Assembly: GCA_910579275.1 (NCBI GenBank)
Contig: CAJTTO010000019.1
Span: forward strand, 7,124 to 71,123
DNA from: an uncultured Lachnospiraceae bacterium
GTDB taxonomy: Bacteria; Bacillota; Clostridia; Lachnospirales; Lachnospiraceae
Length of the DNA stretch: 64,000 nt
Reading direction: 5' to 3'
Shown piece by piece: positions 7,220 through 13,882 of the stretch. Position 1 is the first letter of the stretch. The number at the start of each line of letters is the position of its first letter. The position numbers and the translations under genes are program-made. The notes under the pieces were generated by a model that worked only from the letters and a program-made list of their open reading frames with translations, was not told the DNA's origin and did not search any database.

Positions 7220-9517
7220 TTACTTGCGCCTTGTGTCCGTGAACTTGGTAGTGAAGTTCATCAGGTACATTGTCCATATGATGGTCAGGAACGTGCGCGA
7301 TATGTCGCTCATGAACTGGTATTCCGTGAAGTCAATGACATAGACCTCATTTATGCCATAATGTTCGATCGAAAAAGGCACCTCAAAACGGGGCGGCGCG
7401 GGTTCGGCGGCGAGGGCAGTGATGATTGCAAGGATGTCCCATGGAATCGAAAACGGAAACTTTTCCGTGAGGACGTCAACAACCGTGCCGAACACGTCAA
7501 GCATGCCGCTTATCAGGTCACCCGTCTTTTCCTCTACCTTGTCCGTGGCAAGTTCGCCCGTGTCGGTCAGGAAGTCGAGAAAGTCGCCAATGACATCAGT
7601 ACCGCCGCCGCCGGAAGGGGGACGAATGGGGGAACTGACACGTATGTTTTTTATGGCGTCGACAATGTCCCGGATGCCGTTCCGGCAGTCGGCAAAGAAC
7701 AAAAGGGACTGTTCCCCGAAAACAGACATGTCCTCCCTTATCATCTTAAAATAATTCCTGCCGTTTTCGTCATAGAAGATTTCATCCAGCTTGTTCATGA
7801 TGTCGGTAAAAAACTGATAGACATTGTCCTTGAACCTGTCCCATCCGTCCAGTTCCCCCACGTCCGAGCCGGGCGCACCAATGGTGACGGACACCGTGTT
7901 GGACGTGCATCGGATGCCCTGCCCGGTGTCATTGTACTTGCAGTAGACGTTGTAACGCCTGCCGTAATTAAAAAAGGTAAGGATGCACGTGCCGCCGTTG
8001 GTGTACTGGATGTCGGAGACGCCGTTCAGGGGGTACCATGCAAGGCAGGACTCCCAGTAGGGGTTTTCAATGTCCGTCTCTATGGTGAATTCCCTCTGGT
8101 TAGCTTCGAGACTGTCATTGGGGACGGACTTTATTTTTATGTAACAGTCACCAGTGCCACCAGTGCCACCAGTGCCGCCAGTGCCGCCGCCCGCACCGTT
8201 CTTCAGGTAGTCCTCAATCATGCCGCCCAGGTACTCGCGGTATTCCTTGGTCTGCTTAAAAAAGGCGTTCAGGGCGTCAGCAATGTTCTGGAGGATGCCG
8301 CTGTTTTTCTGTATAAGAATGTCCTGCTGTTCAAAGCCGGAGTTGATGGAGTCCTGTATCATCCCAAAGGATGCCTTTACCTCATCCACAAGTTTCTGAA
8401 GCTGTTCGGGGGTCAGGGCGTTGCCGCCGTTCTGCTCTATCAGCTGTTGCAATAAGTCGTACATGCCGTTGTAGTAGCCGTTCAAAATCTTGTCAATTTC
8501 ATCAAAGGGAATGATGATTTCTTTTCCCTCACCAGTGTAGTCGGAAGATGTGTAGTAAAGGTTATTTGCAACGCTGTATGCAACGGCATCAGAAATGCTA
8601 TTGAATACAGGTATCGGTGCACCTGTTGCAGTTACCAGATAAGCTCCCTTCACGAGGGGGTTGCTTGTCGTCTTCGAATCCGCAAAATAGGCAAAAGAGT
8701 CATTAAGGAGAAAACGATAGGCATTATAGGAAGTTGCATTTGAAATGTACAGATTGTCTGAATCATCCCAACCTTTGGCGGGCGTGTCAGATGTTTTTGT
8801 ATCGTAGGCGCGGTATACTGTGGTACTTGATAGCGTATTTTTGTAACTGTCTGCCCTGTAAAATTCATGATTGCCGTTCGTATCCTTGTAAGGCCATTTT
8901 CCGGAGCTTACCCAGAAAACATCAGGGAGTATCTTGTAATAGCAGTTGGCATAACCGTTATATACCTGTAAGCCTATAATCCCGCCGTTGTCCTTTAACA
9001 GGTTCTTGAACGTGGTGTAGCGGGCGGGAGAGGAGAAATAAAGGCTTGATATCTTGCTTGCGGGGACTGTCTTTACAAGTTCGTAGCCGCCTTTGTCGGG
9101 TTCCTTGGTTGATTCTTTCAATATATTCAACATGGTGTTTGATACCGACTTTCTAATTACAATTTCCGGCGTGCCATCCTTACCAGAACGGACTTGCATA
9201 TTTTCTTTACGCCAAGTCTCATCCATTAATTTTTGTCTATATAAATCATTCTCTTTTATCTGTTCAAGATCGCCATGCCATAATGCACCAGTTTGTGATA
9301 GAATATATGTCCACCATATATTCTCTGTTTTTTGCCATCTTCGATTATCACCATAAAGATAATCTCCCAGAGCGTCAAGCTCTTCTTGCGTTGGGTTATT
9401 AGGGTCTTTAGGCACTGGCATATCACTAGGCAATTTTGCGTAAACCACAATTGAACTATTCAAAATTAAAATAATACTTAAAAAAATGGCTGTTAACTGT
9501 TTTGCTATATTTTTCAT
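7220..9517 (-). CDS. Large pIII-like virion tip / adsorption protein
   Basis: A 765-residue protein with a clear signal peptide (hydrophobic QLTAIFLSIILILNSSIVV and a VYAK-type cleavage region). A large Tyr- and Ser-rich extracellular region and a predicted coiled stretch (about 380-440) follow. Then come a glycine-threonine linker (GGTGGTGGTGG near 450), a second globular part with paired cysteines, a Gly-rich hinge (PPSGGGG) and a C-terminal membrane helix (FLTIIWTMYLMNF) with a basic tail. This domains-plus-glycine-linkers-plus-anchor plan is that of filamentous phage pIII, which binds the host receptor and releases the virion. The ATG at 9517 fits a GTGAGG site best; 9520 is possible. No sequence similarity to a particular receptor-binding domain was recognised. 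Confidence 0.78.
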   Translation of the reverse strand: MKNIAKQLTAIFLSIILILNSSIVVYAKLPSDMPVPKDPNNPTQEELDALGDYLYGDNRRWQKTENIWWTYILSQTGALWHGDLEQIKENDLYRQKLMDETWRKENMQVRSGKDGTPEIVIRKSVSNTMLNILKESTKEPDKGGYELVKTVPASKISSLYFSSPARYTTFKNLLKDNGGIIGLQVYNGYANCYYKILPDVFWVSSGKWPYKDTNGNHEFYRADSYKNTLSSTTVYRAYDTKTSDTPAKGWDDSDNLYISNATSYNAYRFLLNDSFAYFADSKTTSNPLVKGAYLVTATGAPIPVFNSISDAVAYSVANNLYYTSSDYTGEGKEIIIPFDEIDKILNGYYNGMYDLLQQLIEQNGGNALTPEQLQKLVDEVKASFGMIQDSINSGFEQQDILIQKNSGILQNIADALNAFFKQTKEYREYLGGMIEDYLKNGAGGGTGGTGGTGGTGDCYIKIKSVPNDSLEANQREFTIETDIENPYWESCLAWYPLNGVSDIQYTNGGTCILTFFNYGRRYNVYCKYNDTGQGIRCTSNTVSVTIGAPGSDVGELDGWDRFKDNVYQFFTDIMNKLDEIFYDENGRNYFKMIREDMSVFGEQSLLFFADCRNGIRDIVDAIKNIRVSSPIRPPSGGGGTDVIGDFLDFLTDTGELATDKVEEKTGDLISGMLDVFGTVVDVLTEKFPFSIPWDILAIITALAAEPAPPRFEVPFSIEHYGINEVYVIDFTEYQFMSDISRTFLTIIWTMYLMNFTTKFTDTRRK

Positions 9518-9529
9518 CATATACCTCAC

Positions 9530-9557
9530 AAAAAAAAGAAGTAGTTTAATCTACTTC
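9530..9557 (-). terminator. Intrinsic terminator upstream of the pIII-like gene
   Basis: Minus strand GAAGTAG-loop-CTACTTC stem (9538-9544 with 9551-9557) followed by eight T residues (9530-9537). Its left arm contains the stop codon of the 49-residue gene. It would reduce read-through from the coat operon into the pIII-like gene. Confidence 0.8.
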
Positions 9558-9700
9558 CTTTTTGTTAATTTTATTAATTTAATCAATAAAACTACTATAA
9601 GTATTGGTATAGCAATACGTAATATCAGAATAATTGATGCCAAGCCATAAATTACTATATCTGTTATGTCAAAAATAAAATTCCACAACCGTTCAGACAT
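9551..9700 (-). CDS. 49-residue membrane protein
   Basis: Starts MSERLWNFIFDITD, followed by two long runs of Ile, Leu and Val forming one or two membrane helices, and ends in a basic tail (KLTKRK). The start is preceded by AAAGGGGGTGCTTTA. The N-terminus is acidic and polar and the C-terminus basic, like small filamentous-phage coat proteins. Its stop codon lies in the stem of an intrinsic terminator. Possibly a minor virion or assembly protein; no family recognised. Confidence 0.65.
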   Translation of the reverse strand: MSERLWNFIFDITDIVIYGLASIILILRIAIPILIVVLLIKLIKLTKRK

Positions 9701-9752
9701 TAAAGCACCCCCTTTGTATTACTATACCATGGAAGCAGGCATTATTCAATTG

Positions 9753-9911
9753 TTATTTTCGGTAACAGTATTCTAAAAACGCACAAACTGCCTTGTCAGA
9801 TTCAAGCAGCGTATAATAACGCTTCCTTTTGTCTTTCTTTCTCCATAATGGCAGTCCGTGCATTTTTCGCTGGTTGTTCGCATGAAACATTATGTCCGGA
9901 AATTTACTCAT
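9753..9911 (-). CDS. 52-residue basic protein
   Basis: Starts MSKFPDIMFHANNQRKMHG and continues with a strongly basic KKDKRKR stretch and a Cys/Tyr-containing end. The start follows AAAGGGGGAAAAATA. A hairpin motif lies 37 nt upstream of the start. No family recognised. A soluble nucleic-acid-binding or regulatory role is possible but unproven. Confidence 0.6.
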   Translation of the reverse strand: MSKFPDIMFHANNQRKMHGLPLWRKKDKRKRYYTLLESDKAVCAFLEYCYRK

Positions 9912-9947
9912 TATTTTTCCCCCTTTTTCTTCGCTTTCTGTTTTTCA

Positions 9948-9962
9948 GTTCAATTATTGAAC
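9948..9962 (-). repeat. 15-nt hairpin motif, copy 3
   Basis: Perfect palindrome GTTCAATAATTGAAC on the minus strand, between the stop of the 52-residue protein gene at 9972 and the start of the next gene at 9911. Confidence 0.78.
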
Positions 9963-9971
9963 CGCATGGCT

Positions 9972-10130
9972 TTATCCGTGCCTTGATTTTGATTTCTGCG
10001 CATTCCTGAATGTTCCATAATGCTTGGGGCTTATGACGGTTTCCTTTTCAGTCTTGTACATAACGTACCCGCGCCTGCCCTGTTTTTCGTTCCGCTCCTT
10101 TGTGTACATGGTTGATATGTCATTTCCCAT
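9972..10130 (-). CDS. 52-residue basic protein
   Basis: Starts MGNDISTMYTKERNEKQGRR; polar and basic throughout with a KSKSRHG end. The ATG at 10130 has a GGGAGG site about 10 nt upstream. It follows the hydrophobic mini-genes in the same direction and has no recognisable family. Confidence 0.55.
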   Translation of the reverse strand: MGNDISTMYTKERNEKQGRRGYVMYKTEKETVISPKHYGTFRNAQKSKSRHG

Positions 10131-10146
10131 GCCGCATCACCTCCCT

Positions 10147-10206
10147 TCAGTCACTGAATGCAACAACCAGACAGAAAAAAACAAAAATTATTACACCGGA
10201 TGTCAC
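10147..10206 (-). CDS. 19-residue hydrophobic peptide, translationally coupled
   Basis: A GTG-start frame reading MTSGVIIFVFFCLVVAFSD. The GTG overlaps the TGA stop of the preceding gene and has GGAGG 9 nt upstream. It is a single membrane span with almost no flanks. Filamentous phages encode very short end-cap proteins (pVII, pIX, around 32 residues), but this is smaller still, so reality is uncertain; the ribosome binding site and overlap argue for it. Confidence 0.4.
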   Translation of the reverse strand: MTSGVIIFVFFCLVVAFSD

Positions 10207-10343
10207 AAACGCCCACCTCCTTCGGTCTGGAATTTACTTATAAGGCCTATGAGTATGTGAATTGCGCCATATACCAGCAGAAGTATAAAGTCCAGCAGGA
10301 ATATCACGGAAAGCATTAAGAAAAAAGCCTTTAAATATATCAT
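10203..10343 (-). CDS. 46-residue membrane protein
   Basis: Starts MIYLKAFFLMLSVIFLL and has two adjacent hydrophobic helices with an acidic residue between them. It ends in a Gly-rich tail that also encodes the ribosome binding site of the next mini-gene. The start follows GAGAGGAGAAACCAGAC. Possibly a minor coat or assembly protein. Confidence 0.6.
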   Translation of the reverse strand: MIYLKAFFLMLSVIFLLDFILLLVYGAIHILIGLISKFQTEGGGRL

Positions 10344-10358
10344 GTCTGGTTTCTCCTC

Positions 10359-10847
10359 TCATGGTTCGTAAAGGTCAGGCGTGTTCTCGTGTATGATTAC
10401 GCCCTTAAACTCCGTGTCCCTTTTGTCGCAGTACTTGGTGCCCTTGAAATAACAGTCCTCACAGCCACGGTTTTGGGGACAGTCATTACAGCTTTCCGGG
10501 ACATCCATGCCACGTTCAAGGTATTCATCCCTGTTTGCCCTTGGACAGTAACCGTCAATGCACGCGACGCCAAGGTACTGGGGACAGTTCATGTCCTGTT
10601 TCTCCTTTTCGTGCCTTTCCTGCTTCCTTGGGCACCATGCGGGGGATGTCTTTACCGGGACTTCACGGCTGTATGGCTTTCCGTACCCGAGGAAACCCGG
10701 CATTTTCCTGATTCCGTGCTCCCTGAAATATTTGTTAATGTAACTGCCGTCCGGATGCCCGCAGTGGAAACTGTTCCTTGTGCCGCGCAGTGGTGACAGG
10801 AACCCGCAGTGTTCGCATCCGGAACAACGGATTGTTTCTTTTTCCAT
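10359..10847 (-). CDS. Cysteine-rich, probably zinc-binding phage protein
   Basis: A 162-residue cytoplasmic-looking protein with 13 cysteines in clusters: CSGCEHC near the N-terminus, FHCGHPDG, then CPQ, ACIDGYCP, CNDCPQNRGCEDC and KYCDK. The spacing suggests two or three metal-binding knuckles. The start at 10847 follows GGAAAGGGATAAC. It lies among the structural genes, which is unusual for inoviruses. I cannot assign a function; nucleic-acid or protein binding through zinc is the simplest guess. Confidence 0.65.
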   Translation of the reverse strand: MEKETIRCSGCEHCGFLSPLRGTRNSFHCGHPDGSYINKYFREHGIRKMPGFLGYGKPYSREVPVKTSPAWCPRKQERHEKEKQDMNCPQYLGVACIDGYCPRANRDEYLERGMDVPESCNDCPQNRGCEDCYFKGTKYCDKRDTEFKGVIIHENTPDLYEP

Positions 10848-10874
10848 GTTATCCCTTTCCTTTCCCATTTATGG

Positions 10875-11123
10875 TCAAAACGGCGCATCATATGCGTAGG
10901 TGAAGCCGCCGTTGTTTTTGTCGCGTTCCTCTATGGCATGGCGTATACGCTCCCTTATCCATATTCCGTCCATGTTCCGCTGTACTGCCGCAGATGCCCT
11001 GTCAGGATCGTGCAGTTCGGCGCAGAGCCTGTCAAAGTGGTAGTCAGGCATTATTCCGTGTTCGTCCATGTACAGCTCTTCAAGCGGCACGAACACAAGC
11101 CTTGCCTTTTTTCCCATTGTCAT
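10875..11123 (-). CDS. 82-residue protein of unknown function
   Basis: Starts MTMGKKARLVFVPLEELYMD; a charged, soluble protein with a helical, Arg/Glu-rich second half (IRERIRHAIEERDK) and an aromatic C-terminus. ATG 11123 has the better-spaced AAGGA site; ATG 11138 is an alternative. It lies directly downstream of the major coat gene. Confidence 0.55.
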   Translation of the reverse strand: MTMGKKARLVFVPLEELYMDEHGIMPDYHFDRLCAELHDPDRASAAVQRNMDGIWIRERIRHAIEERDKNNGGFTYAYDAPF

Positions 11124-11217
11124 TGTCTTCCTTTCCATTCCTTTCCCGCCTTTCTTTTTTTTATTTCCTGTTTTTTGTAAATAAAAAGGGAGTGCTCGGA
11201 CTCCCAGTTTATTTTGG

Positions 11218-11415
11218 CTAGTTTGCCACGTTCTTGAAGAACTTCACGCTAAGCTTCACGGCAATGAAAAGTCCCGCAATGCCGACTGCCGCCGGAAGCG
11301 CAATGGTTGCCATGGATGTAACGTCGGTGGCAACGCCAGTGAAAGCGTCAGATAAAGCTGTCTTCATGGCTTCAGTGATGAATGTCACACCAGCCGCAAG
11401 ATATGTAGACGTCAT
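11218..11415 (-). CDS. pVIII-like major coat protein
   Basis: A 65-residue protein with an amphipathic N-terminal half (MTSTYLAAGVTFITEAMK), a single Ala/Gly-rich membrane helix (LPAAVGIAGLFIAV) and a short Lys-rich C-terminus (KLSVKFFKN). This is the architecture of class-type major coat proteins: the helix spans the membrane before assembly and the basic tail contacts DNA in the virion. No separate cleavable signal is obvious, as in Pf1/Pf3-like coats. The ATG at 11415 has a strong AAAGGGGGTG site, which fits a highly made protein. Confidence 0.8.
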   Translation of the reverse strand: MTSTYLAAGVTFITEAMKTALSDAFTGVATDVTSMATIALPAAVGIAGLFIAVKLSVKFFKNVAN

Positions 11416-11420
11416 GGTTT

Positions 11421-11603
11421 TCACCCCCTTTCAGTATGATATATATTAAACAGATGGAGTATCTGAATAATACCGTAGGATAATAGTGACAGCAGGGAAT
11501 AGAGCGCAAAGCCGAACACAAGGCAGTACCCGGCAAGCCATATGTATTGTTCCAGACTGTCAGATATGAGGAAGACGGTTATTTCATTGAATATGTCATT
11601 CAT
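11421..11603 (-). CDS. 60-residue membrane protein next to coat gene
   Basis: Starts MNDIFNEITVFLISD, with an acidic N-terminus, two hydrophobic helices (IWLAGYCLVFGFALYSLLSLL and beyond; quoted in part) and a polar end. The start follows GAGGTGAGCGAAG and overlaps the end of the upstream gene by 8 bp. Its stop lies just 5 bp before the coat start. It is likely co-translated with the coat protein and may be a minor coat protein. Confidence 0.65.
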   Translation of the reverse strand: MNDIFNEITVFLISDSLEQYIWLAGYCLVFGFALYSLLSLLSYGIIQILHLFNIYHTERG

Positions 11604-11745
11604 CTTCGCTCACCTCACTTTCCTTTAAGCCGGCAGTGTCCCTTTCGGCGTAAAAAACCCTTGCAAAGATGAAATGGCATCCGAAAAGGATGACCCCGGC
11701 TATAAGGGCAGAAACAACTGCAAGGTCAAAAGCAGTGCTTTCCAT
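11596..11745 (-). CDS. 49-residue membrane protein
   Basis: Starts MESTAFDLAVVSALIAGVIL, a single membrane helix, then an Arg/Glu-rich tail ending EVSEDE. The start follows AAAGGGGGACATTCC. The 3' end overlaps the next start, so translation is probably coupled. Type, size and place suit a minor virion or assembly protein. Confidence 0.6.
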   Translation of the reverse strand: MESTAFDLAVVSALIAGVILFGCHFIFARVFYAERDTAGLKESEVSEDE

Positions 11746-11760
11746 GGAATGTCCCCCTTT

Positions 11761-12285
11761 CTACCTGTACCTTGTCCACAGCGCATGGGCTAGTGCACAG
11801 CCGCACAGTATGCCGACACATAGCAGGATTCCAAGGCACAGACCGATTTCTATTGTCATGGTGTGGTTCAGGCTGTCAATGTAGCCAATCAGGGTTTCGT
11901 AGTCCTGTTCCGATTCAGATATCTGCATGTCCGTGCCGGATGCAGGGGTGTCCCCGCTTCCTGTCTGGATTCCGGACTCTGTTCTGGATTCAGGTTCCGT
12001 TTCAGGTTCTGTTTCGGATTCAGATTCCTGTTCCGGTTCGGTTTCTTTCCCTGATTCCGTTTCGGATTCCGTTTCGGATTCCGTTTTTGTTTCGGATTCA
12101 GATTCCGCTTCGGATTCCGTTTTTGCTTCAGGTTCTGCTTCAGATTCCTGTTCCGGTTCGGTTTCTTTCCCTGATTCCGGTTCGGATTCCTGTTCCGGTT
12201 CGGTTTCTTTCCCTGATTCCGGTTCGGATTCCTGTTCCGGTTTTTCCTTTGTTTCCTGTTCGGAGTATGTTTCTGTATTTTCCAT
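11761..12285 (-). CDS. Acidic repeat protein with C-terminal membrane anchor
   Basis: A 174-residue protein of which the first about 110 residues are almost only Glu, Ser, Pro, Thr, Lys and Gly. The 14-residue unit ESEPESGKETEPEQ appears twice in tandem and again in variant form. A polar segment and one membrane helix near the C-terminus (IGLCLGILLCVGILCGCAL) follow. There is no N-terminal signal peptide, so an N-out, tail-anchored topology would need a special insertion route. The start at 12285 follows GGAGGGACGGAC. It resembles a flexible stalk; function unknown, possibly virion- or surface-exposed. Confidence 0.65.
   Translation of the reverse strand: MENTETYSEQETKEKPEQESEPESGKETEPEQESEPESGKETEPEQESEAEPEAKTESEAESESETKTESETESETESGKETEPEQESESETEPETEPESRTESGIQTGSGDTPASGTDMQISESEQDYETLIGYIDSLNHTMTIEIGLCLGILLCVGILCGCALAHALWTRYR
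12150..12245 (-). repeat. 42-bp coding tandem repeat in the acidic stalk gene
   Basis: A 42-bp unit (14 codons) is repeated nearly exactly about twice, with a degenerate third copy further downstream in the gene. It would allow length variation by slippage or recombination without shifting the frame. Confidence 0.6.
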
Positions 12286-12297
12286 GTCCGTCCCTCC

Positions 12298-12669
12298 TTA
12301 ATAGATTATGTAGAACACAACCCTGTCAACGCAGGACAGGGCATTCAGCGTGGGGCTGTAGCCGTCGGCTTTCAGTGACTTCAGTACTGCGTTTACCTTG
12401 GTCTCGCAGTTCAGGTCAAAGTTTGTGTTCGTGCCGTCCTTTTCCATGTCGGCGTATGATGCCGCGCTGTCATAGTACAGGCTTACTATGCTTACTCCGT
12501 GCAGGGGCGCTTTTGCCTGCGCATTCCTTAGCACGTTGTAGTTTGTCAGGTCTTGCCCTGTCCCGGGGGCTGTTTCTCCTTTCGGGGTCTCCTTTTTCTT
12601 TTTCTTCCGGTACAGCATTATTATTCCGGCTGTTACCAGTGCCAGGAGCATGATGTCTAATATGTCCAT
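12298..12669 (-). CDS. N-terminally anchored protein of unknown function
   Basis: A 123-residue protein with an N-terminal membrane helix (MDILDIMLLALVTAGIIML) followed directly by RKKKKK, placing the rest on the cytoplasmic side. A globular domain of about 85 residues follows. It starts with a Gly/Pro/Thr linker. The start follows GGAGAACCAAAAACA. It is the first gene downstream of the large non-coding region, in the direction of the structural genes. No family recognised. Confidence 0.6.
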   Translation of the reverse strand: MDILDIMLLALVTAGIIMLYRKKKKKETPKGETAPGTGQDLTNYNVLRNAQAKAPLHGVSIVSLYYDSAASYADMEKDGTNTNFDLNCETKVNAVLKSLKADGYSPTLNALSCVDRVVFYIIY

Positions 12670-13195
12670 TGTTTTTGGTTCTCCTTTCTTTTTTGCTTGT
12701 CAGGTCATGTCCGGTCAGTTCTGACAGGTTCTGTCTCTGGTCAGGGTCATGTTTTGGATTGGGGAGGACCCCAAGCCCGCACGTAAGTCGCTCATTATGT
12801 CAATTAAAGGGCAATTGCCATGATGACCAACTAAGTGCTTCCGGCATACCCCCCTTGGAACAATTCACGCATTCTCTGAAGCAGGCATTGCTACAGAATG
12901 AAAACACGGATAATTGTCAGGGACTGCCGCCTTTCCATTGCCGCCACATGAGAATACCAGACGCAGGCAGTTCACGCAGTGCCGCCGGAAAGATGGAAGT
13001 GCACCATAAGGCGCGCCATTATAGTGTGGCAGCCGGAAAGGTGCCGCCGCGCATGAAGAAGTCTGGGGACGGTGGTTCAGCGCAATTTAAAGAATGGCTG
13101 TGAGATAATGCGTTTCTGCCGACTGTGGTCACGCTTGCGCTATATTCGAGCCGCTTGCACTCCCGAATTTGTATCATGGTGGTAAAAATGACGGT

Positions 13196-13240
13196 GGTGG
13201 TGACCGCCATGGTGCGGGGGGCGGGATTGTCAGGGGCGGT
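13196..13240. repeat. Imperfect direct repeat, copy A1
   Basis: Contains GGTGGTGACCGC and, 16 bp later, GGATTGTCAGGGGCG. Both blocks recur in the same order and close spacing at 13396-13440 on the other side of the 29-bp array. Confidence 0.6.
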
Positions 13241-13271
13241 TTTCTGGGTTCAGTGTTTCTGCATCTGCTGT

Positions 13272-13380
13272 GGTGGGCGTTGCCTGCCGGATGCCCTGTT
13301 GGTGGGCGTTGCCTGCCGGATGCCCTGTTGGTGGGCGTTGCCTGCCGGATGCCCTGTTGGTGGGCGTTGCCTGCCGGATG
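13272..13380. repeat. 29-bp tandem repeat, three full copies and one partial
   Basis: The unit begins GGTGGGCGTTGCCTGCCGGA and recurs with an exact 29-bp period (starts at 13272, 13301, 13330, 13359). The last copy stops after about 22 bp. Copies are identical, which points to recent expansion. Iterated sites in a phage intergenic region are often initiator- or packaging-related. Confidence 0.85.
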
Positions 13381-13395
13381 CAGACAGAGTACACG

Positions 13396-13440
13396 GTGGT
13401 GACCGCAGGGGACGGAGGGGCAGGATTGTCAGGGGCGATT
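13396..13440. repeat. Imperfect direct repeat, copy A2
   Basis: Second copy of the A1 blocks (GGTGGTGACCGC and GGATTGTCAGGGGCG), directly after the 29-bp array. Confidence 0.6.
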
Positions 13441-13475
13441 GCTGTTTCAGGTTTTTTTGCCAGTCAAAGTAATTA

Positions 13476-13526
13476 TGCCCATTGTATTCATTGTTGGTTC
13501 CTGTTTTATTGGGTCTTTGCAGACCC
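13476..13526. repeat. Diverged direct repeat with hairpin, copy B1
   Basis: A CCCATTGTATTC...TTATTGGG stretch ending in the hairpin GGGTCTTTGCAGACCC. A related copy lies at 13791-13839. B1 ends 10 bp before the plus-strand promoter. Confidence 0.6.
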
Positions 13527-13536
13527 GAACGCATAT

Positions 13537-13566
13537 TTGACAAAACAACCGTTCCGGTGTTATAAT
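13537..13566 (+). promoter_or_regulatory. Consensus promoter reading against the phage genes
   Basis: Perfect TTGACA (13537-13542) and TATAAT (13561-13566) with an 18-nt spacer, on the plus strand. The only open frame it can serve is the small gene at 13653. Confidence 0.85.
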
Positions 13567-13652
13567 GGAAAATAGTTTCAAATTATTTTTACCTGCGTGG
13601 AATATTGGAAGTATTGCACGCCGTTTTTCCATTACAGAAAGGTGGTGACAGC

Positions 13653-13757
13653 ATGGGCTATCTGTCAAATGATGCAATCAGCATGATTGCTTATACAGCT
13701 GTTGGCATATTCGCATTAAGGCAGTTTTTCAAGCTGCTTAGGCTGATTGTGAAATAG
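13653..13757 (+). CDS. 34-residue membrane peptide on the opposite strand
   Basis: Reads MGYLSNDAISMIAYTAVGIF and then a basic amphipathic tail with LRQ, FKLLRLIVK. The ATG is preceded by AGAAAGGTGGTGACAGC and by a consensus promoter 87 bp upstream. It is the only gene of the element on the plus strand. One membrane helix plus a cationic tail is the plan of holin-like and type I toxin peptides of Firmicutes (Fst, TxpA, Hol-Tox). It is also compatible with a minor coat or immunity protein. Signals for expression are strong; function is inferred from layout only. Confidence 0.7.
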   Translation: MGYLSNDAISMIAYTAVGIFALRQFFKLLRLIVK

Positions 13758-13790
13758 CTGCGCCCGGGTCTGCGGTTATCTACAAGGGAT

Positions 13791-13839
13791 TGCTCCCATT
13801 GTATTCCTTGCTGGTTTCTATCTTTATTGGGAAAACCCA
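13791..13839. repeat. Diverged direct repeat with hairpin, copy B2
   Basis: CCCATTGTATTC...TTATTGGG matches B1 with scattered changes and again ends in a hairpin, here TTGGG-AAAA-CCCAA. B1 and B2 flank the small plus-strand gene and its promoter. Confidence 0.6.
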
Positions 13840-13882
13840 AAAGGGCAGTGACGATATATGTACCGCGCTTTTGGGGGAAAGG

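Larger units (their letters stand above)
12670..13536. other. GC-rich non-coding region of the phage, candidate origin/packaging region
   Basis: No frame has a plausible start site and composition on either strand. The stretch holds a 29-bp tandem array, an imperfect direct repeat pair flanking that array, and a GGGTCT-TTGC-AGACCC hairpin (13511-13526). Inoviruses have one main intergenic region with replication origins and the packaging hairpin, and this is by far the largest gene-free part of the element. Confidence 0.55.

Noticed and set aside
7361..8455. Plus-strand frame opposite the pIII-like gene
   Set aside because: Antisense of a gene with signal peptide, linkers and anchor; Val/Ala-rich composition typical of a shadow frame.
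11772..12653. Long plus-strand open frame of about 290 codons opposite the acidic repeat gene
   Set aside because: It is the antisense of a Glu/Ser-rich repeat, has biased low-complexity composition and no ribosome site, and lies against four consistent minus-strand phage genes.
12669..13103. Plus-strand frame in the phage non-coding region
   Set aside because: No ribosome binding site and no protein-like pattern; region is dominated by repeats.
13272..13380. CRISPR array
   Set aside because: The repeats are directly contiguous at 29-bp period with no variable spacers, and no cas genes are present.
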